The notes under the pieces are model-generated. The model was not told the origin of the DNA. It worked only from the letters and a program-made list of their open reading frames with translations, and did not search any database. A program made the position numbers and the translations under genes. A stretch of 64,000 nt of DNA from Acidobacteriota bacterium (GTDB lineage: Bacteria; Acidobacteriota; Vicinamibacteria; Vicinamibacterales; UBA2999): contig VFZN01000012.1 of NCBI GenBank assembly GCA_016871195.1, forward strand, positions 1-64,000. Reading direction: 5' to 3'. Position 1 is the stretch's first letter. Every line of letters starts with the position of its first letter. Below are positions 26,725 through 36,045 of this stretch, piece after piece.

Positions 26725-28020
26725 ATGAGCAACGAGGCGGCGACGACATCGGGGCGAGTCAGGCACCTGCTGATGGCGGTGGCCGCGCTGGCGGGCCTGT
26801 GGGCCGCACACCCGCTGGTCGCTCAGGTGCCGGCATCCGGCGTGTTGCGTCCGGCCATCGAGGTTCCCGCACCGGCGGCTGATGGTAGTCAGGCCTACGC
26901 CCTCACCACCGGCGCTGACGGCCGCACCTATCTCAACTGGCTGGAGCCAGTGGGGACCGATGCGCATGCCCTGAAGTTCTCGGTGCTCGAGGCCTCCGGA
27001 TGGGGGCCCCCGCGCGAGATTGCCCGGGGCACCAACTGGTTCGTCAACTGGGCCGACCGCCCGTCGCTGGCAGCGCTCGGTGACGGCACCCTGCTTGCGC
27101 ACTGGCTGGTGCATACCGGACGCGCGAAGGGCAGTTACGGGTATGGGGTGCAGGTGGCGCGCTCGAACGATCGGGGACGCACCTGGACCCGCACCTTCAA
27201 CGACGGCATGGAGAACGTGGCCGACTACGACGGCTTTTTAACATTTGTCCCGAATGCGACGGGCGCCGACGCCGTGTTCCTGAGACCCGAGACGCCCGAT
27301 GTGCCAGTGGTCGGCGCGTCGGGGCACGACGGTCATGCGGTGGCCGATGACGAGCACATCAAGACGGTGGCGGTGGTGTCGTTCGGGGGCGACGGGCGCC
27401 CCGGTCCAGTACAGACGGTGGATGCCGATGCCTGCACGTGCTGCATGACCGACATCGCGCGCACGCCGGATGGCCTGATTGCGGTCTTCCGCGACCACCA
27501 GCCTGGAGAGATCCGCGACATTTCCGTCGTGCGACAGGTCAACGGCCGATGGACCCCGGCGGTCCCCGTCGCGCAGGATGGCTGGAAGATTCCCGGATGC
27601 CCGACCAACGGACCGGCCATCGCTACCCGAGGACGGCAGGTGGTCGTGGCCTGGTTTACCGCTGCGAACAACACGCCCCGACTCAAGTGGGCGACGTCGA
27701 CCGATGGTGGCGCCACGTTCAGCGCCCCTGTTGTGGTCGATGCTGGAGCCCCGGTGGGCTATCCCGATGTGGTCCTGCTCGACGATGGCACGTCGGTTGT
27801 GAGCTGGCTCGAGCGGAAGGGTGAGGGCGTCGGCGAGGTGCTGCTGCGGCGCGTGTCTGCGGCGGGTGTGGCGGCGCCCACGGTGGCGGTAGCGCGCAGC
27901 GTCAGCGGGCGCGGCACGGGTGTGCCGAATCTGGTGCGCGCCGGCGGAGACCTGCTGGTGGCCTTCCGGAAGGATCGGGTGCAGACGGCCCGTGTGCCGC
28001 TCGCCGCTGTGCCGCGGTAA
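26725..28020 (+). CDS. Exported BNR-repeat (sialidase-like fold) protein
   Basis: A secreted beta-propeller of 431 residues: signal peptide (MAVAALAGLWAAHPLVAQ), then BNR/Asp-box repeats such as SNDRGRTWT and STDGGATFS, and blade motifs VPNLVRAGGDLLVAFRK. A Cys cluster, VDADACTCCMTDIARTPDG, occupies the middle of the propeller; together with the Cys in WKIPGCPTNG it may form disulfides or a metal site. No sialidase Arg triad can be assigned, so enzymatic activity is uncertain. Downstream partner of the DUF4390 gene. Confidence 0.8.
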   Translation: MSNEAATTSGRVRHLLMAVAALAGLWAAHPLVAQVPASGVLRPAIEVPAPAADGSQAYALTTGADGRTYLNWLEPVGTDAHALKFSVLEASGWGPPREIARGTNWFVNWADRPSLAALGDGTLLAHWLVHTGRAKGSYGYGVQVARSNDRGRTWTRTFNDGMENVADYDGFLTFVPNATGADAVFLRPETPDVPVVGASGHDGHAVADDEHIKTVAVVSFGGDGRPGPVQTVDADACTCCMTDIARTPDGLIAVFRDHQPGEIRDISVVRQVNGRWTPAVPVAQDGWKIPGCPTNGPAIATRGRQVVVAWFTAANNTPRLKWATSTDGGATFSAPVVVDAGAPVGYPDVVLLDDGTSVVSWLERKGEGVGEVLLRRVSAAGVAAPTVAVARSVSGRGTGVPNLVRAGGDLLVAFRKDRVQTARVPLAAVPR

Positions 28021-28109
28021 GCCCTCATCCACGGGGCCTCAGCCGTCTGCCAGCCCACGCGTTGGTGCGCAGACGTCAGCTGTGGCCGGCCGCGCGCGCG
28101 ACCTTTCGA

Positions 28110-28745
28110 TTAGGGCGCGAGGCGCACACGTGACCAGTCGTCGCCCTGGCGCGTGTACAGCAGCCGGTCGTGCAGCCGACTGGTGCGCCCCTGCCAGAAC
28201 TCCACGGCATCTGGTACGACCCGGTAGCCTCCCCAGAACGGCGGCAGCGGAATGTCGCCGTCCGCATACGTGACCTCGAGCTGCGCCAGGGCATCGTCGA
28301 GGGTCGCCCGCGAGGCAATGATCTGGCTCTGTGGAGAGACCCACGCGCCCAGTTGGCTTCCGCGCGGGCGCGACCGGAAGTATTCGAGCGACTCGTCCGG
28401 GCGGAGTCGTGCCGCCTGGCCGGTGATACGCACTTGCCGTTCCAGTTCGGCCCAGAAAAACAGCAGGCACGCGCGGGGACGCGTGGAGAGGTCGCGACCC
28501 TTGGCACTCTCGTAGTTGGTGAAGAACACAAATCCCGTGTCGTCCAGCCCCTTGAGCAGCACGGTGCGGGCGGCCGGGTCACCCGACGGAGACACCGTCG
28601 CCAGCGTCATCGCATTCGGTTCGAGCAACTCGGCGCGGACGGCCTCGTCGAACCACTGCCGGAACTGGATGAATGGATCAGGAGCGGCTTCGGATTCCAC
28701 GAGGACGTGCGAGCGGTAGTCGCGTCTCAACTCGGCGATCGACAT
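28110..28745 (-). CDS. pdxH: Pyridoxamine 5'-phosphate oxidase
   Basis: Oxidises PNP/PMP to pyridoxal phosphate using FMN. The 211 residues start SIAELRRDYRSHVLVESEA and contain DPFIQFRQWFDEAV, PAARTVLLKGLDDTGFVFFT, NYESAKGRDLSTRPRACLLF, RQVRITGQ and the C-terminal signature FWQGRTSRLHDRLLY, with the final RLAP. ATG at 28745 is preceded by a TACACT box 7 nt upstream. The gene's product serves the PLP enzymes of the cell, such as the trans-sulfuration enzyme in this window, but there is no operon link. Confidence 0.96.
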   Translation of the reverse strand: MSIAELRRDYRSHVLVESEAAPDPFIQFRQWFDEAVRAELLEPNAMTLATVSPSGDPAARTVLLKGLDDTGFVFFTNYESAKGRDLSTRPRACLLFFWAELERQVRITGQAARLRPDESLEYFRSRPRGSQLGAWVSPQSQIIASRATLDDALAQLEVTYADGDIPLPPFWGGYRVVPDAVEFWQGRTSRLHDRLLYTRQGDDWSRVRLAP

Positions 28746-28750
28746 GGGTC

Positions 28751-31291
28751 TCAGTGTAGCGGTTCGGCGCCGCTCAGCGGGCGCGTGACCCAGACACCCA
28801 GGGGACGCCGGTCTGCCGATCCAGGAACGTGCGATGCGGGAACGAAGGCCGAGTCGGCCGAGATGGTGAGCGGCGTGAGCGATGTTCCGGTGCGCGGGAT
28901 CTGGACGTCGAGGGGAACACCGGCCACGAGTGTGACGGTGTCCTGCCATCCGCGACTGGCGAGCGTGACCCGGTTGGTCGGCGCGTCGCTGCGCAGTCGC
29001 ACGGTCACAGAGGGTGACCGTGCGGTGGCTGAGGCGGGGGCCGCGGCTGGCAGCGAAATCGTCGCGGGGGCACCGGCCATGACCCAGACACCGCTGCCGG
29101 CATCGATGCCGGCCGTGTCGGTATGCACCAGCACGAGGCCGCCCGGTGTATAGGTCGCCCCGACCACCTGTGGCACCTCAGGTCTGAGCGCGGCGGGGAT
29201 GACGGACAGGGGGGTCACGCTGATGCGGGTGAGGGCGTGTTCGAGCGCGGTCGTGCCGCGGAGTCCGACGAAGACTGCGTCCGCGGGTAGCGTCAGATCG
29301 AGTTGGGACCGTCCGCCTGCTCCTCCCACGTCAAGGGTGGTGAGGGGTGGGCCCGTGCGCCCGATCTGCAGGCCGATGGTGTCTGGCAACGGCACGGCGC
29401 CCGGCGTCCAGTCCACGGTGACGCGATAGCGCCCGGCCGGCAACGACCAGCGCCCGTTCAGCAGCACACGCAGGGGTTGCGGATCGCTCCGCAGCCCCGG
29501 GGTCACGTGCAGGTCGAGGAGCGGCAGGGTGTCTGACGCCGCCATCCGAGTCAGCGGCGTGTAGAGCAGGGCCGCAGGCCGGGCTTGCGGGTCAAACCCG
29601 TCGAGGGCGAAGAGCCGCGACCGCGCCTCGAGTCGCGGGCCCGGGAGAACCGCGTCATGTGGCCAGAGGCTCACCCCGGTCGACGCCAGGATGACGACGC
29701 TGGCGAGGCCCAGCAGAGCTCGGACCCCGTCGACCCCCGGTGCCCTCGGACGGAGGCGGCGCACGACGAAGGCCACGCCGCAGGCGACCGTCAGCCAGAC
29801 GGCCCCATGGACGAGGGCGGTCGGCAGTGCATCGTGGCGGAAGGTCGGCAAGGCCCGCCACGCCTCGTTCAGCGGCGAGATCCAGACGAGCAGCGGGGCG
29901 AGGCCAGGAAATCCCCGCACGCCTGCCCCTGTCGCATCGGTCCACAGCACGGCCGCACTCATCCAGAGTCCGCACCACAGCAGCGCATGTCTCATCGCCC
30001 GGGGAGTCGAGTGGAACGGCGCTGTGGACCAGCCTGCAGCCACCAGAGGCGCCAGCAGGGGAAGAGCGGCGGCCAGCGGCCAGGGCTGGTTCGGGTCGGT
30101 GCCCCACCACTCCGCGTGCCCCGCAGCGGCAACGACCAGCACCAGGAGCGCCGAGGTCGCCGTGACGAGTCGTACCCGGGCCTCGGCGGTGCGTTGCCAG
30201 AGGGCAGGCACTCCTGCCACCAGCAGCCACAGCACAGGCACCCAGTACAGAAGTCCGTGTCGCTGGTCGAGCCACAGGCCAGCCAGCACGACCACCGGGG
30301 ACGTTGAAGCACCGTCGATGGCGGTGACTGAGGCAGGGCCTGCAGGCCACCAGACGGGCAGCGGCATCAGGCCCGTCGCTGCAAGACCCACCATCGCCAC
30401 AAACGGCGCCACCATGGCCGCCAGCGTGGCGCGTTCGGGTTGACGGGTGGGGGCTGACGCGACCAGGGCGGCCATGCGTCCCAGCAGCAGCACCAGGGCC
30501 AGCGGCACGATGTCCGCGCCGAACCAGGTCAGCAATCCGCACGAGAGACCCACGAGGAGCGCCGGGCGCGCCGCCGTGGCCACCGCCACCGCGCTCATGA
30601 CCGCCAGCGCCGGACCGCCCGCGCCCAGCGTCTGCAGGGCGGGCACTGACAGGACCAGTGCCACCGTCGAGAGCAGGGCCGCCCCCTCGTCGGTCGTCGC
30701 GTCTCTGGCCGCGGCCAGCGTGCCCCACGCCAGTGCCGCGAGCAGCGTCAGTCGCAGCCCCACGCCGGGCGGTGTCAGCGGTTCCATGCCGTCGATCGGC
30801 GTGGCGGTGAGCAGGGCGACCGCACCACACAATACGATGAGGGACAGCGCGGCATGACCGAGCCAGTCGCGCCGCTGCCGCGAGACCCATGCGTGCACGG
30901 TGGGGGTGGAGATGAGGATCCAGGCCAGCACCCCGAGCACGACGGTCCAGACCGCGCTGCGCAGCGGACCGGCCAGCAGTCTGAGCGGGGTGAACGCGTC
31001 GGCGAGCAGCGGCACATACGGCACGACCAGCACGGCGAGGAACAGCAGCGGCACCCAGCGGGCCTGGATGCCGTGCACGGGATCCGCCTGACGATGCGCG
31101 ATTGCAACCAGCCCGATCAGCGAGGCAGCGGCCAGCAGGAAGCCCAGCAGGGCTTCCCAGCCCGGCAGGTAGGCCAGTCTGACCGCGCGCCCGTCGATGA
31201 TGACCAGGTCGAGGACGCCCCGGGAGACCCACCACGCGGCAGCCGTCACCAGCCCGGCCAGGATGGTGAGGAGTCTGAACCGTTGCAGCAT
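28751..31291 (-). CDS. Large polytopic membrane protein, glycosyltransferase-like, with C-terminal beta-sandwich domains
   Basis: 846 residues. The first 560 or so contain about 13 hydrophobic helices (FRLLTILAGLVTAAAWW, VPLLFLAVLVVPYVPLLADA, LVLSVPALQTLGAGGPAL, YWVPVLWLLVAGVPALW), resembling the GT-C-type scaffold. The C-terminal 280 residues are soluble and beta-rich (LLNGRWSLPAGRYRVTVDW, LDLTLPADAVFVGLRG, VTLASRGWQDTVTLVAGVPL). The catalytic acidic motif of GT-C enzymes is not obvious in the first loop. ATG at 31291 has a TACAAT box 9 nt upstream on the minus strand, in a palindrome shared with the divergent amidohydrolase gene. Function unknown; cell-surface glycan transfer is one possibility. 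Confidence 0.68.
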   Translation of the reverse strand: MLQRFRLLTILAGLVTAAAWWVSRGVLDLVIIDGRAVRLAYLPGWEALLGFLLAAASLIGLVAIAHRQADPVHGIQARWVPLLFLAVLVVPYVPLLADAFTPLRLLAGPLRSAVWTVVLGVLAWILISTPTVHAWVSRQRRDWLGHAALSLIVLCGAVALLTATPIDGMEPLTPPGVGLRLTLLAALAWGTLAAARDATTDEGAALLSTVALVLSVPALQTLGAGGPALAVMSAVAVATAARPALLVGLSCGLLTWFGADIVPLALVLLLGRMAALVASAPTRQPERATLAAMVAPFVAMVGLAATGLMPLPVWWPAGPASVTAIDGASTSPVVVLAGLWLDQRHGLLYWVPVLWLLVAGVPALWQRTAEARVRLVTATSALLVLVVAAAGHAEWWGTDPNQPWPLAAALPLLAPLVAAGWSTAPFHSTPRAMRHALLWCGLWMSAAVLWTDATGAGVRGFPGLAPLLVWISPLNEAWRALPTFRHDALPTALVHGAVWLTVACGVAFVVRRLRPRAPGVDGVRALLGLASVVILASTGVSLWPHDAVLPGPRLEARSRLFALDGFDPQARPAALLYTPLTRMAASDTLPLLDLHVTPGLRSDPQPLRVLLNGRWSLPAGRYRVTVDWTPGAVPLPDTIGLQIGRTGPPLTTLDVGGAGGRSQLDLTLPADAVFVGLRGTTALEHALTRISVTPLSVIPAALRPEVPQVVGATYTPGGLVLVHTDTAGIDAGSGVWVMAGAPATISLPAAAPASATARSPSVTVRLRSDAPTNRVTLASRGWQDTVTLVAGVPLDVQIPRTGTSLTPLTISADSAFVPASHVPGSADRRPLGVWVTRPLSGAEPLH

Positions 31292-31300
31292 GCGGGGCTG

Positions 31301-31310
31301 ATTGTACAAT
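31301..31310. promoter_or_regulatory. Palindromic shared -10 box ATTGTACAAT for two divergent genes
   Basis: The palindrome supplies TACAAT on both strands: 7 nt before the GTG at 31318 on the plus strand and 9 nt before the ATG at 31291 on the minus strand. Only 26 bp separate the two starts, so both transcripts would be leaderless. Confidence 0.55.
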
Positions 31311-31317
31311 CGCGCCC

Positions 31318-33024
31318 GTGAAACCCGCGGTGCTTCTCCTGTTGCTGCTGTCGGTCGGGGCGTGTCAGCCGGCGCCCTCGCCGGGACCGCCGGCCCGAAC
31401 AACCGAGTTCGACCTGGTCATTGCGGGCGGACGACTGGTCGATGGCACCGGCGCGCCGTGGTCGCTGGCCGATGTCGGCATCGTCGGCGACCGCATCACA
31501 GCCATCGGCGACCTGCAGGCCCGCACCACGGCCCGCACGATTGACGGCCGCGGGCTCTATGTGAGCCCGGGCTTCATCGACATGCTGGGGCAGTCGGAGT
31601 TCAACGTGCTGGCCGACAGTCGCGCGGCGTCGAAGATCACGCAGGGCGTGACGACGGAGATCACGGGAGAGGGGACGTCGATTGCCCCCCTCAACGATCG
31701 GCTCGCCGCCGAGGCGCAGCCCAACTATCAGGCGTTCGGAGTGACACTCGACTTCCGCACCCTCGGAGAATATTTCGCGCGGCTCGAGTCCCGATCGCGG
31801 CCCGCGATCAACATCGGCACGTTCGTCGGGGCCGGCGGCCTCCGGTCGTATGTCATCGGCGATTCCCAGCGTGCTGCCACAGTCGAGGAACTGCGGCAGA
31901 TGGAGCAGCTCGTCCGCGAGGCGATGGAGCAGGGAGCGCTCGGGCTGAGCACGTCGCTGCAGTATGTGCCCGATCGTTTTGCGTCGACCGACGAAATCGT
32001 GGCTCTGGCTCGGGTGGTCGCCGGGTATGGCGGGCGTTATCTGACCCATCAGCGTTCAGAGTCACATCAGATCATGGCGTCGCTCGACGAAGCGTTCACG
32101 GTGGCCGAGCAGGCGAACATTCCCACGGAAGTCTGGCACCTGAAGACGGCCTATCGTGCCAACTGGGGTCGGATGCCCGAGGTGCTGCGACATCTCGAAT
32201 CCGCGCGCGCGCGGGGGCTGGATGTGAGCGCAAACATCTACCCGTACGACCGCGCGTCGAACGGCCTCGATGCCTGCCTGCCGCTGTGGGTGCGCGACGG
32301 CGGCACGGATGCGATGCTGGCGCGACTCAAGGACCCGGCCAACCGCGCGCGCATCAGGCGCGACATGGAAGACCCGAGTCCGAAGGACTGGGAGAATCAG
32401 TGGTACGGGTCTGGTGGCGGCGACGGTGTGCTGCTGTCGTCGGTGCTCGATCCGTCACTGCGCAAGTGGGAAGGGAAGACGCTCACGGAGATCGGACGCG
32501 AGATGGAAGTCGACCCGCGCGACGCCGTGATGGATCTGGTCATCGCCGACCGGGGCGAGTCGTCTGTGATCATCTCGATCATGCGCGAGGATGACGTGCG
32601 GGCGGCTCTTGCGCACCCGCTGATCTCGATAGGCACCGACTCGGGCGCACGCGCAGAGGATGGTCCGCTCTCGGTCTCGAAGTCACATCCCCGGGCCTGG
32701 GGGTCGTTCGCGAAGATTCTTGGCACCTATGTGCGCGACCAGCGCCTGCTGACCGTCGAGGACGCGGTGCGGAAGTTCACGTCGAGACCGGCGGCGCGCA
32801 TGGGCCTGCTCGACCGGGGCCTGCTGCGGCCCGGTTTCAAGGCCGACATCACGGTGTTCGACCTCGCCACCGTCCAGGATCGCTCGACGTACACACAGCC
32901 AAACCAGTACTCGACCGGAATCCGTCATGTGCTGGTCAACGGGCAGGCCGTGGTGAGCGACGGTGCCATCACCGACGCTCGCCCCGGGCAGGTCATTCGC
33001 GGGGCGGGAAAGGTCGTCCGCTGA
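31318..33024 (+). CDS. Amidohydrolase lipoprotein, D-aminoacylase-like, with altered metal site
   Basis: 568 residues with a lipobox (LLLSVGAC) and the amidohydrolase pattern of N-acyl-D-amino-acid deacylases: FDLVIAGGRLVDGTGAP, TIDGRGLYVSPGFIDM, YVPDRFASTDEIVALARV, VWHLKTAYRANWGRM and SIGTDSGARAEDGPLS, with a C-terminal ADITVFDLATVQDRSTY. The HxH that normally follows GFID is replaced by LGQ (GFIDMLGQSEF), and the Cys of the family's GNCGxS loop is missing (GEGTSIAP). Downstream His and Asp ligands remain. Activity on D-amino acids is therefore doubtful. GTG start, 7 nt after TACAAT; the following gene starts 1 bp after its stop. Confidence 0.83.
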   Translation: MKPAVLLLLLLSVGACQPAPSPGPPARTTEFDLVIAGGRLVDGTGAPWSLADVGIVGDRITAIGDLQARTTARTIDGRGLYVSPGFIDMLGQSEFNVLADSRAASKITQGVTTEITGEGTSIAPLNDRLAAEAQPNYQAFGVTLDFRTLGEYFARLESRSRPAINIGTFVGAGGLRSYVIGDSQRAATVEELRQMEQLVREAMEQGALGLSTSLQYVPDRFASTDEIVALARVVAGYGGRYLTHQRSESHQIMASLDEAFTVAEQANIPTEVWHLKTAYRANWGRMPEVLRHLESARARGLDVSANIYPYDRASNGLDACLPLWVRDGGTDAMLARLKDPANRARIRRDMEDPSPKDWENQWYGSGGGDGVLLSSVLDPSLRKWEGKTLTEIGREMEVDPRDAVMDLVIADRGESSVIISIMREDDVRAALAHPLISIGTDSGARAEDGPLSVSKSHPRAWGSFAKILGTYVRDQRLLTVEDAVRKFTSRPAARMGLLDRGLLRPGFKADITVFDLATVQDRSTYTQPNQYSTGIRHVLVNGQAVVSDGAITDARPGQVIRGAGKVVR

Positions 33025-33025
33025 C

Positions 33026-35053
33026 GTGGCATCTCAGGCGATGGTAGCCGCCCTGGCCGCGGGCTGGCTCGGCGCGGCCCTGGTCTTTCCGCCATCACAG
33101 TCACTCTGGCTGCTTTTTGGTGGCGGTCTCGTCGTGGGCCTGGCGATCTCGCGCTTCATTGCACAGCGACGGGGCATCAGATGGGAACGGCTGCTGTCGG
33201 ACGAATACGACGCACACGCGCTGGCCGTGGTGCTGCTTGGCACGTGCGTCTACATGTTGGGGCACAACCACGGCGTATCCTCGGACGGCGTCGTGTACGT
33301 GGCGCAACTGCGCAGCCTGGTCTTCGACCATGACTTCGATATTGCCCGGGAAGTGGAACTGCTGAGGCAACCGGCACGGCCGCACTATGTCGTGCCCGTC
33401 GGGCCGCTCGTGGTGTGGAGTCCGCTCTATCTGCTCGTGGCGCTGATCGACACGGTGGGGCGCGCCGTCGGCTGGTGGTCGGCGCCCGCGGATCCGGGGA
33501 GCATTGGCCTCGGCACCGCGTTCATCCGCGCCCTCATGTTGTCATCGGTGGCGTTGGCCTCGGCTGGCCTGTGGAGCGTTCACCGCTCCGTGCGGACAGC
33601 ATTCACCCGCGCCAACACCCTGGTGACGACGCTGCTGCTGCTGGGGGCGACGCCTCTCACGTGGTACTTCGTCTACGAGCCGACCATGACCCACGCGGCC
33701 AGTTTCGGACTCGTGGCGGTGTTCATTACACGGGCGAGTGACTGGGGCCGACGGCCGTATTCCCGCTCGCAGGCACTGATGCTGGGAGGCCTCATCGGCC
33801 TGGCATTCCTCGTGCGGCCGCAGGATGTGCTCTTCGCGCTCTGGCCGGCCGTGGTCGTGATGACGATGCCCGGGCGCGCGTGGACGGCGCGGGTGCGCGA
33901 CACGCTGGGGCTGGCGTGGTGGGCCGGGCTCGGCACGCTGCCGGCCCTGGCGCTGCAGGCGGTCCACAGTCAGGTGGTGTTTTCGCAGTACAGCTACGCC
34001 CTGGTCGGCCAGGGCGGGTATCTGCATCCCTTCGAGTCGCGCTGGCTCGACACGCTGTTTTCGTCGTGGCACGGGTTCCTCTCGTGGCATCCCGTGGCCT
34101 ACATCGCGGTGATCGGCACCGTCGCGCTGCTGTGGCGGGACACCCGGTGGGCAGTCACCGCGCTGCTCGTCCTGCTCTCGATGGCCTGGGTCAACGGCTC
34201 GACTCAGGACTGGCACGGCAACGGGTCGTTCGGGGGCCGGCGCTTCAGCAGCATACTGGTGCTGCTGGCCCCGGGGCTCGCCCTGGTGCTCGAGACCGTG
34301 TTGCGGCGACCATGGCTGATGCTGGCGCCGATCGGGGCATTCGGGCTCTGGTGGAACGTGTTGCTGATGGATCAGTTCGCCACGTTCATGGTGCCACGCG
34401 AAGAGCGCATCAGCTTTGCGAAGATGGTGCGACAGCAGGCCGATCTGCACACGCGGCCGCCGTATCGTTTCCTGTTCACGTTCCCGGCGGATCAGTGGTT
34501 TGCCTGGCGCACCGGATTGCCGGCGGCCAAGTACGACCTGCTGGGCCCCGAGTCGCCGGTCTGGCCGTTTTCCACGGATTTCCCGAGAGAGGCGGAGCGG
34601 TTCCTGCTGAGCGGGTGGGATGCCCCGACCGCCGACGACTTCGGTCAGGGCTGGTGGACGCTGGGACCCGTGGCCGAGCTCGCCGTGCCGCTCGCCTATG
34701 AGGGGGGAGGCGTGGCCATCGACATCCGGAGTCGGACGCGTTTCGAGGAGCCGACCTACGAGGTGACGCTCGCCGTCGAGGTCAACGGGGTGACCGTTGG
34801 GCGCTTCGCGTCTGGTGTGCCGGCGGCCAATGACGTGTCACTGACCGTCGCTGGGGAGCAGGCTGCGGAGATCGTCCGCCCCGGCTTCAATGTCATCACG
34901 CTGCGACACGTCGATCTGCAGAAGCGCGATCCGTCCGATCAGCGTCCCGGCGGGACGCTGGCTCGACGCGCCGGACGCGGCACGGCGTGGCCCGTGGCCG
35001 TCTACAAGATCACGGTTCGCCCGGCCGAGGGCCCGGCCTCCGGAACGCCCTGA
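33026..35053 (+). CDS. Polytopic membrane protein, GT-C/PMT-like, with C-terminal soluble domain
   Basis: 675 residues with about 12 hydrophobic helices: MVAALAAGWLGAALVFPP, LAVVLLGTCVYMLGHN, VVWSPLYLLVALIDTVG, TLVTTLLLLGATPLTWY, ALLVLLSMAWVNGS and a last membrane helix FGLWWNVLLM. The first large external loop carries GVSSDGVVYVAQLRSLVFDHDF with acidic residues as in GT-C transferases. The C-terminal 180 residues form a soluble beta domain (VAIDIRSRTRFEEPTYEVTL) that echoes the protein at 28751. GTG at 33026 lies 1 bp after the amidohydrolase stop, so the two are coupled. Lipid-linked sugar transfer is a guess from fold only. The last 52 bp overlap the convergent sugar kinase gene. Confidence 0.72.
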   Translation: MASQAMVAALAAGWLGAALVFPPSQSLWLLFGGGLVVGLAISRFIAQRRGIRWERLLSDEYDAHALAVVLLGTCVYMLGHNHGVSSDGVVYVAQLRSLVFDHDFDIAREVELLRQPARPHYVVPVGPLVVWSPLYLLVALIDTVGRAVGWWSAPADPGSIGLGTAFIRALMLSSVALASAGLWSVHRSVRTAFTRANTLVTTLLLLGATPLTWYFVYEPTMTHAASFGLVAVFITRASDWGRRPYSRSQALMLGGLIGLAFLVRPQDVLFALWPAVVVMTMPGRAWTARVRDTLGLAWWAGLGTLPALALQAVHSQVVFSQYSYALVGQGGYLHPFESRWLDTLFSSWHGFLSWHPVAYIAVIGTVALLWRDTRWAVTALLVLLSMAWVNGSTQDWHGNGSFGGRRFSSILVLLAPGLALVLETVLRRPWLMLAPIGAFGLWWNVLLMDQFATFMVPREERISFAKMVRQQADLHTRPPYRFLFTFPADQWFAWRTGLPAAKYDLLGPESPVWPFSTDFPREAERFLLSGWDAPTADDFGQGWWTLGPVAELAVPLAYEGGGVAIDIRSRTRFEEPTYEVTLAVEVNGVTVGRFASGVPAANDVSLTVAGEQAAEIVRPGFNVITLRHVDLQKRDPSDQRPGGTLARRAGRGTAWPVAVYKITVRPAEGPASGTP

Positions 35054-35973
35054 CCTTCCACCGAGGGCCGCTGGGCCCCGGCCCGGCCCAGCCAGGCCGC
35101 CCCGCGCACGCCACTGGCGTCGCCAAAACCTGCGCGGCGCAGGGGCGTATTGACGGCGTCGGAGAACACCCAGCGCGCCCACCGCGCTGGCACCTCGTCG
35201 TAGAGCGCCTGGACCTGCGAGACCCCGCCGCCCAGAACAATGACATCAGGGTCGAGCATCGTGATGATGAGGGCCAGACTGCGCGCCAGCCGGTCGACGT
35301 AGCGGTCGCGTGACGCCTGCGCATCGGGATCGCCGTCGCGGGCGGCGGCCGCCAGCGCGTCTGCCGTCATCTGGCGGCCGGTTGTGCGATGAAAGTCGGC
35401 CGCCCAGCCCGGACCAGAGACCCAGGTTTCGATGCACCCGGTGCGGCCGCAGTAACACGGCGGTCCCGGGTATTCGTCGCGGGTCGGCCACGGCAGCGGC
35501 AGATGCCCCCACTCGCCGGCAATGCGATGTGGCCCTTCGATCATCCGGCCGTCGACGGTGATCCCCCCACCCACGCCCGTGCCCAGAATCACCCCGAAGA
35601 CGACGGCCGCTCCGGCTCCTGCGCCGTCGGTCGCTTCAGAGAGGACAAAGCAGTTGGCATCGTTGGCCACGGCGACCGGCCGTGCAAGGCGCGCGGCGAG
35701 GTCACGGTCGAGCGCGTGCCCGATGAGCCAAGTCGAGTTGGCGTTCTTGACGAGCCCGGTGCCGGGAGACAGGGCGCCGGGAATGCCCACGCCCACAGTG
35801 CAGGGGAGCCCCGCGGGGTGCTCGAGGGCCTGCACGACACCGACGATGGTGTCGAGCGTATCCGCATAGGATCCGCGAGGCGCGGGCACGCGCAGGCGCT
35901 GCTGTTCCCGCCCGCCGGCGTCGAGCCGTACGCCTTCGATTTTTGTCCCCCCGAGGTCGATGCCGATGTGCAT
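35002..35973 (-). CDS. ROK family sugar kinase (NagK/fructokinase type)
   Basis: Phosphorylates a hexose (glucose, fructose or N-acetylglucosamine). The 323 residues show the phosphate loop IGIDLGGTKIEGVRL, catalytic ND in VAVANDANCFVLSEA, GVILGTGVGGGITVDG and the ROK zinc signature with Cys in PPCYCGRTGCIETWVSGPG, plus VIVLGGGVSQ. The ATG at 35973 gives the usual N-terminus. The gene is monocistronic and convergent with the membrane protein before it. Together with the glucokinase-isomerase fusion this is the second ROK kinase in the window. Confidence 0.92.
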   Translation of the reverse strand: MHIGIDLGGTKIEGVRLDAGGREQQRLRVPAPRGSYADTLDTIVGVVQALEHPAGLPCTVGVGIPGALSPGTGLVKNANSTWLIGHALDRDLAARLARPVAVANDANCFVLSEATDGAGAGAAVVFGVILGTGVGGGITVDGRMIEGPHRIAGEWGHLPLPWPTRDEYPGPPCYCGRTGCIETWVSGPGWAADFHRTTGRQMTADALAAAARDGDPDAQASRDRYVDRLARSLALIITMLDPDVIVLGGGVSQVQALYDEVPARWARWVFSDAVNTPLRRAGFGDASGVRGAAWLGRAGAQRPSVEGQGVPEAGPSAGRTVIL

Positions 35974-36045
35974 GAACGGAACCCCGATTTCCCTGACAAA
36001 TTCTGACACGGCTTCCCAGAGAACCGCCGTATACTCCGCTGTGGT

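Noticed and set aside
29655..31235. 526-codon open frame on the minus strand in another frame of the membrane protein
   Set aside because: Arg/Gly/Ala-rich without hydrophobic helices, whereas the frame at 28751-31291 gives a convincing polytopic protein.
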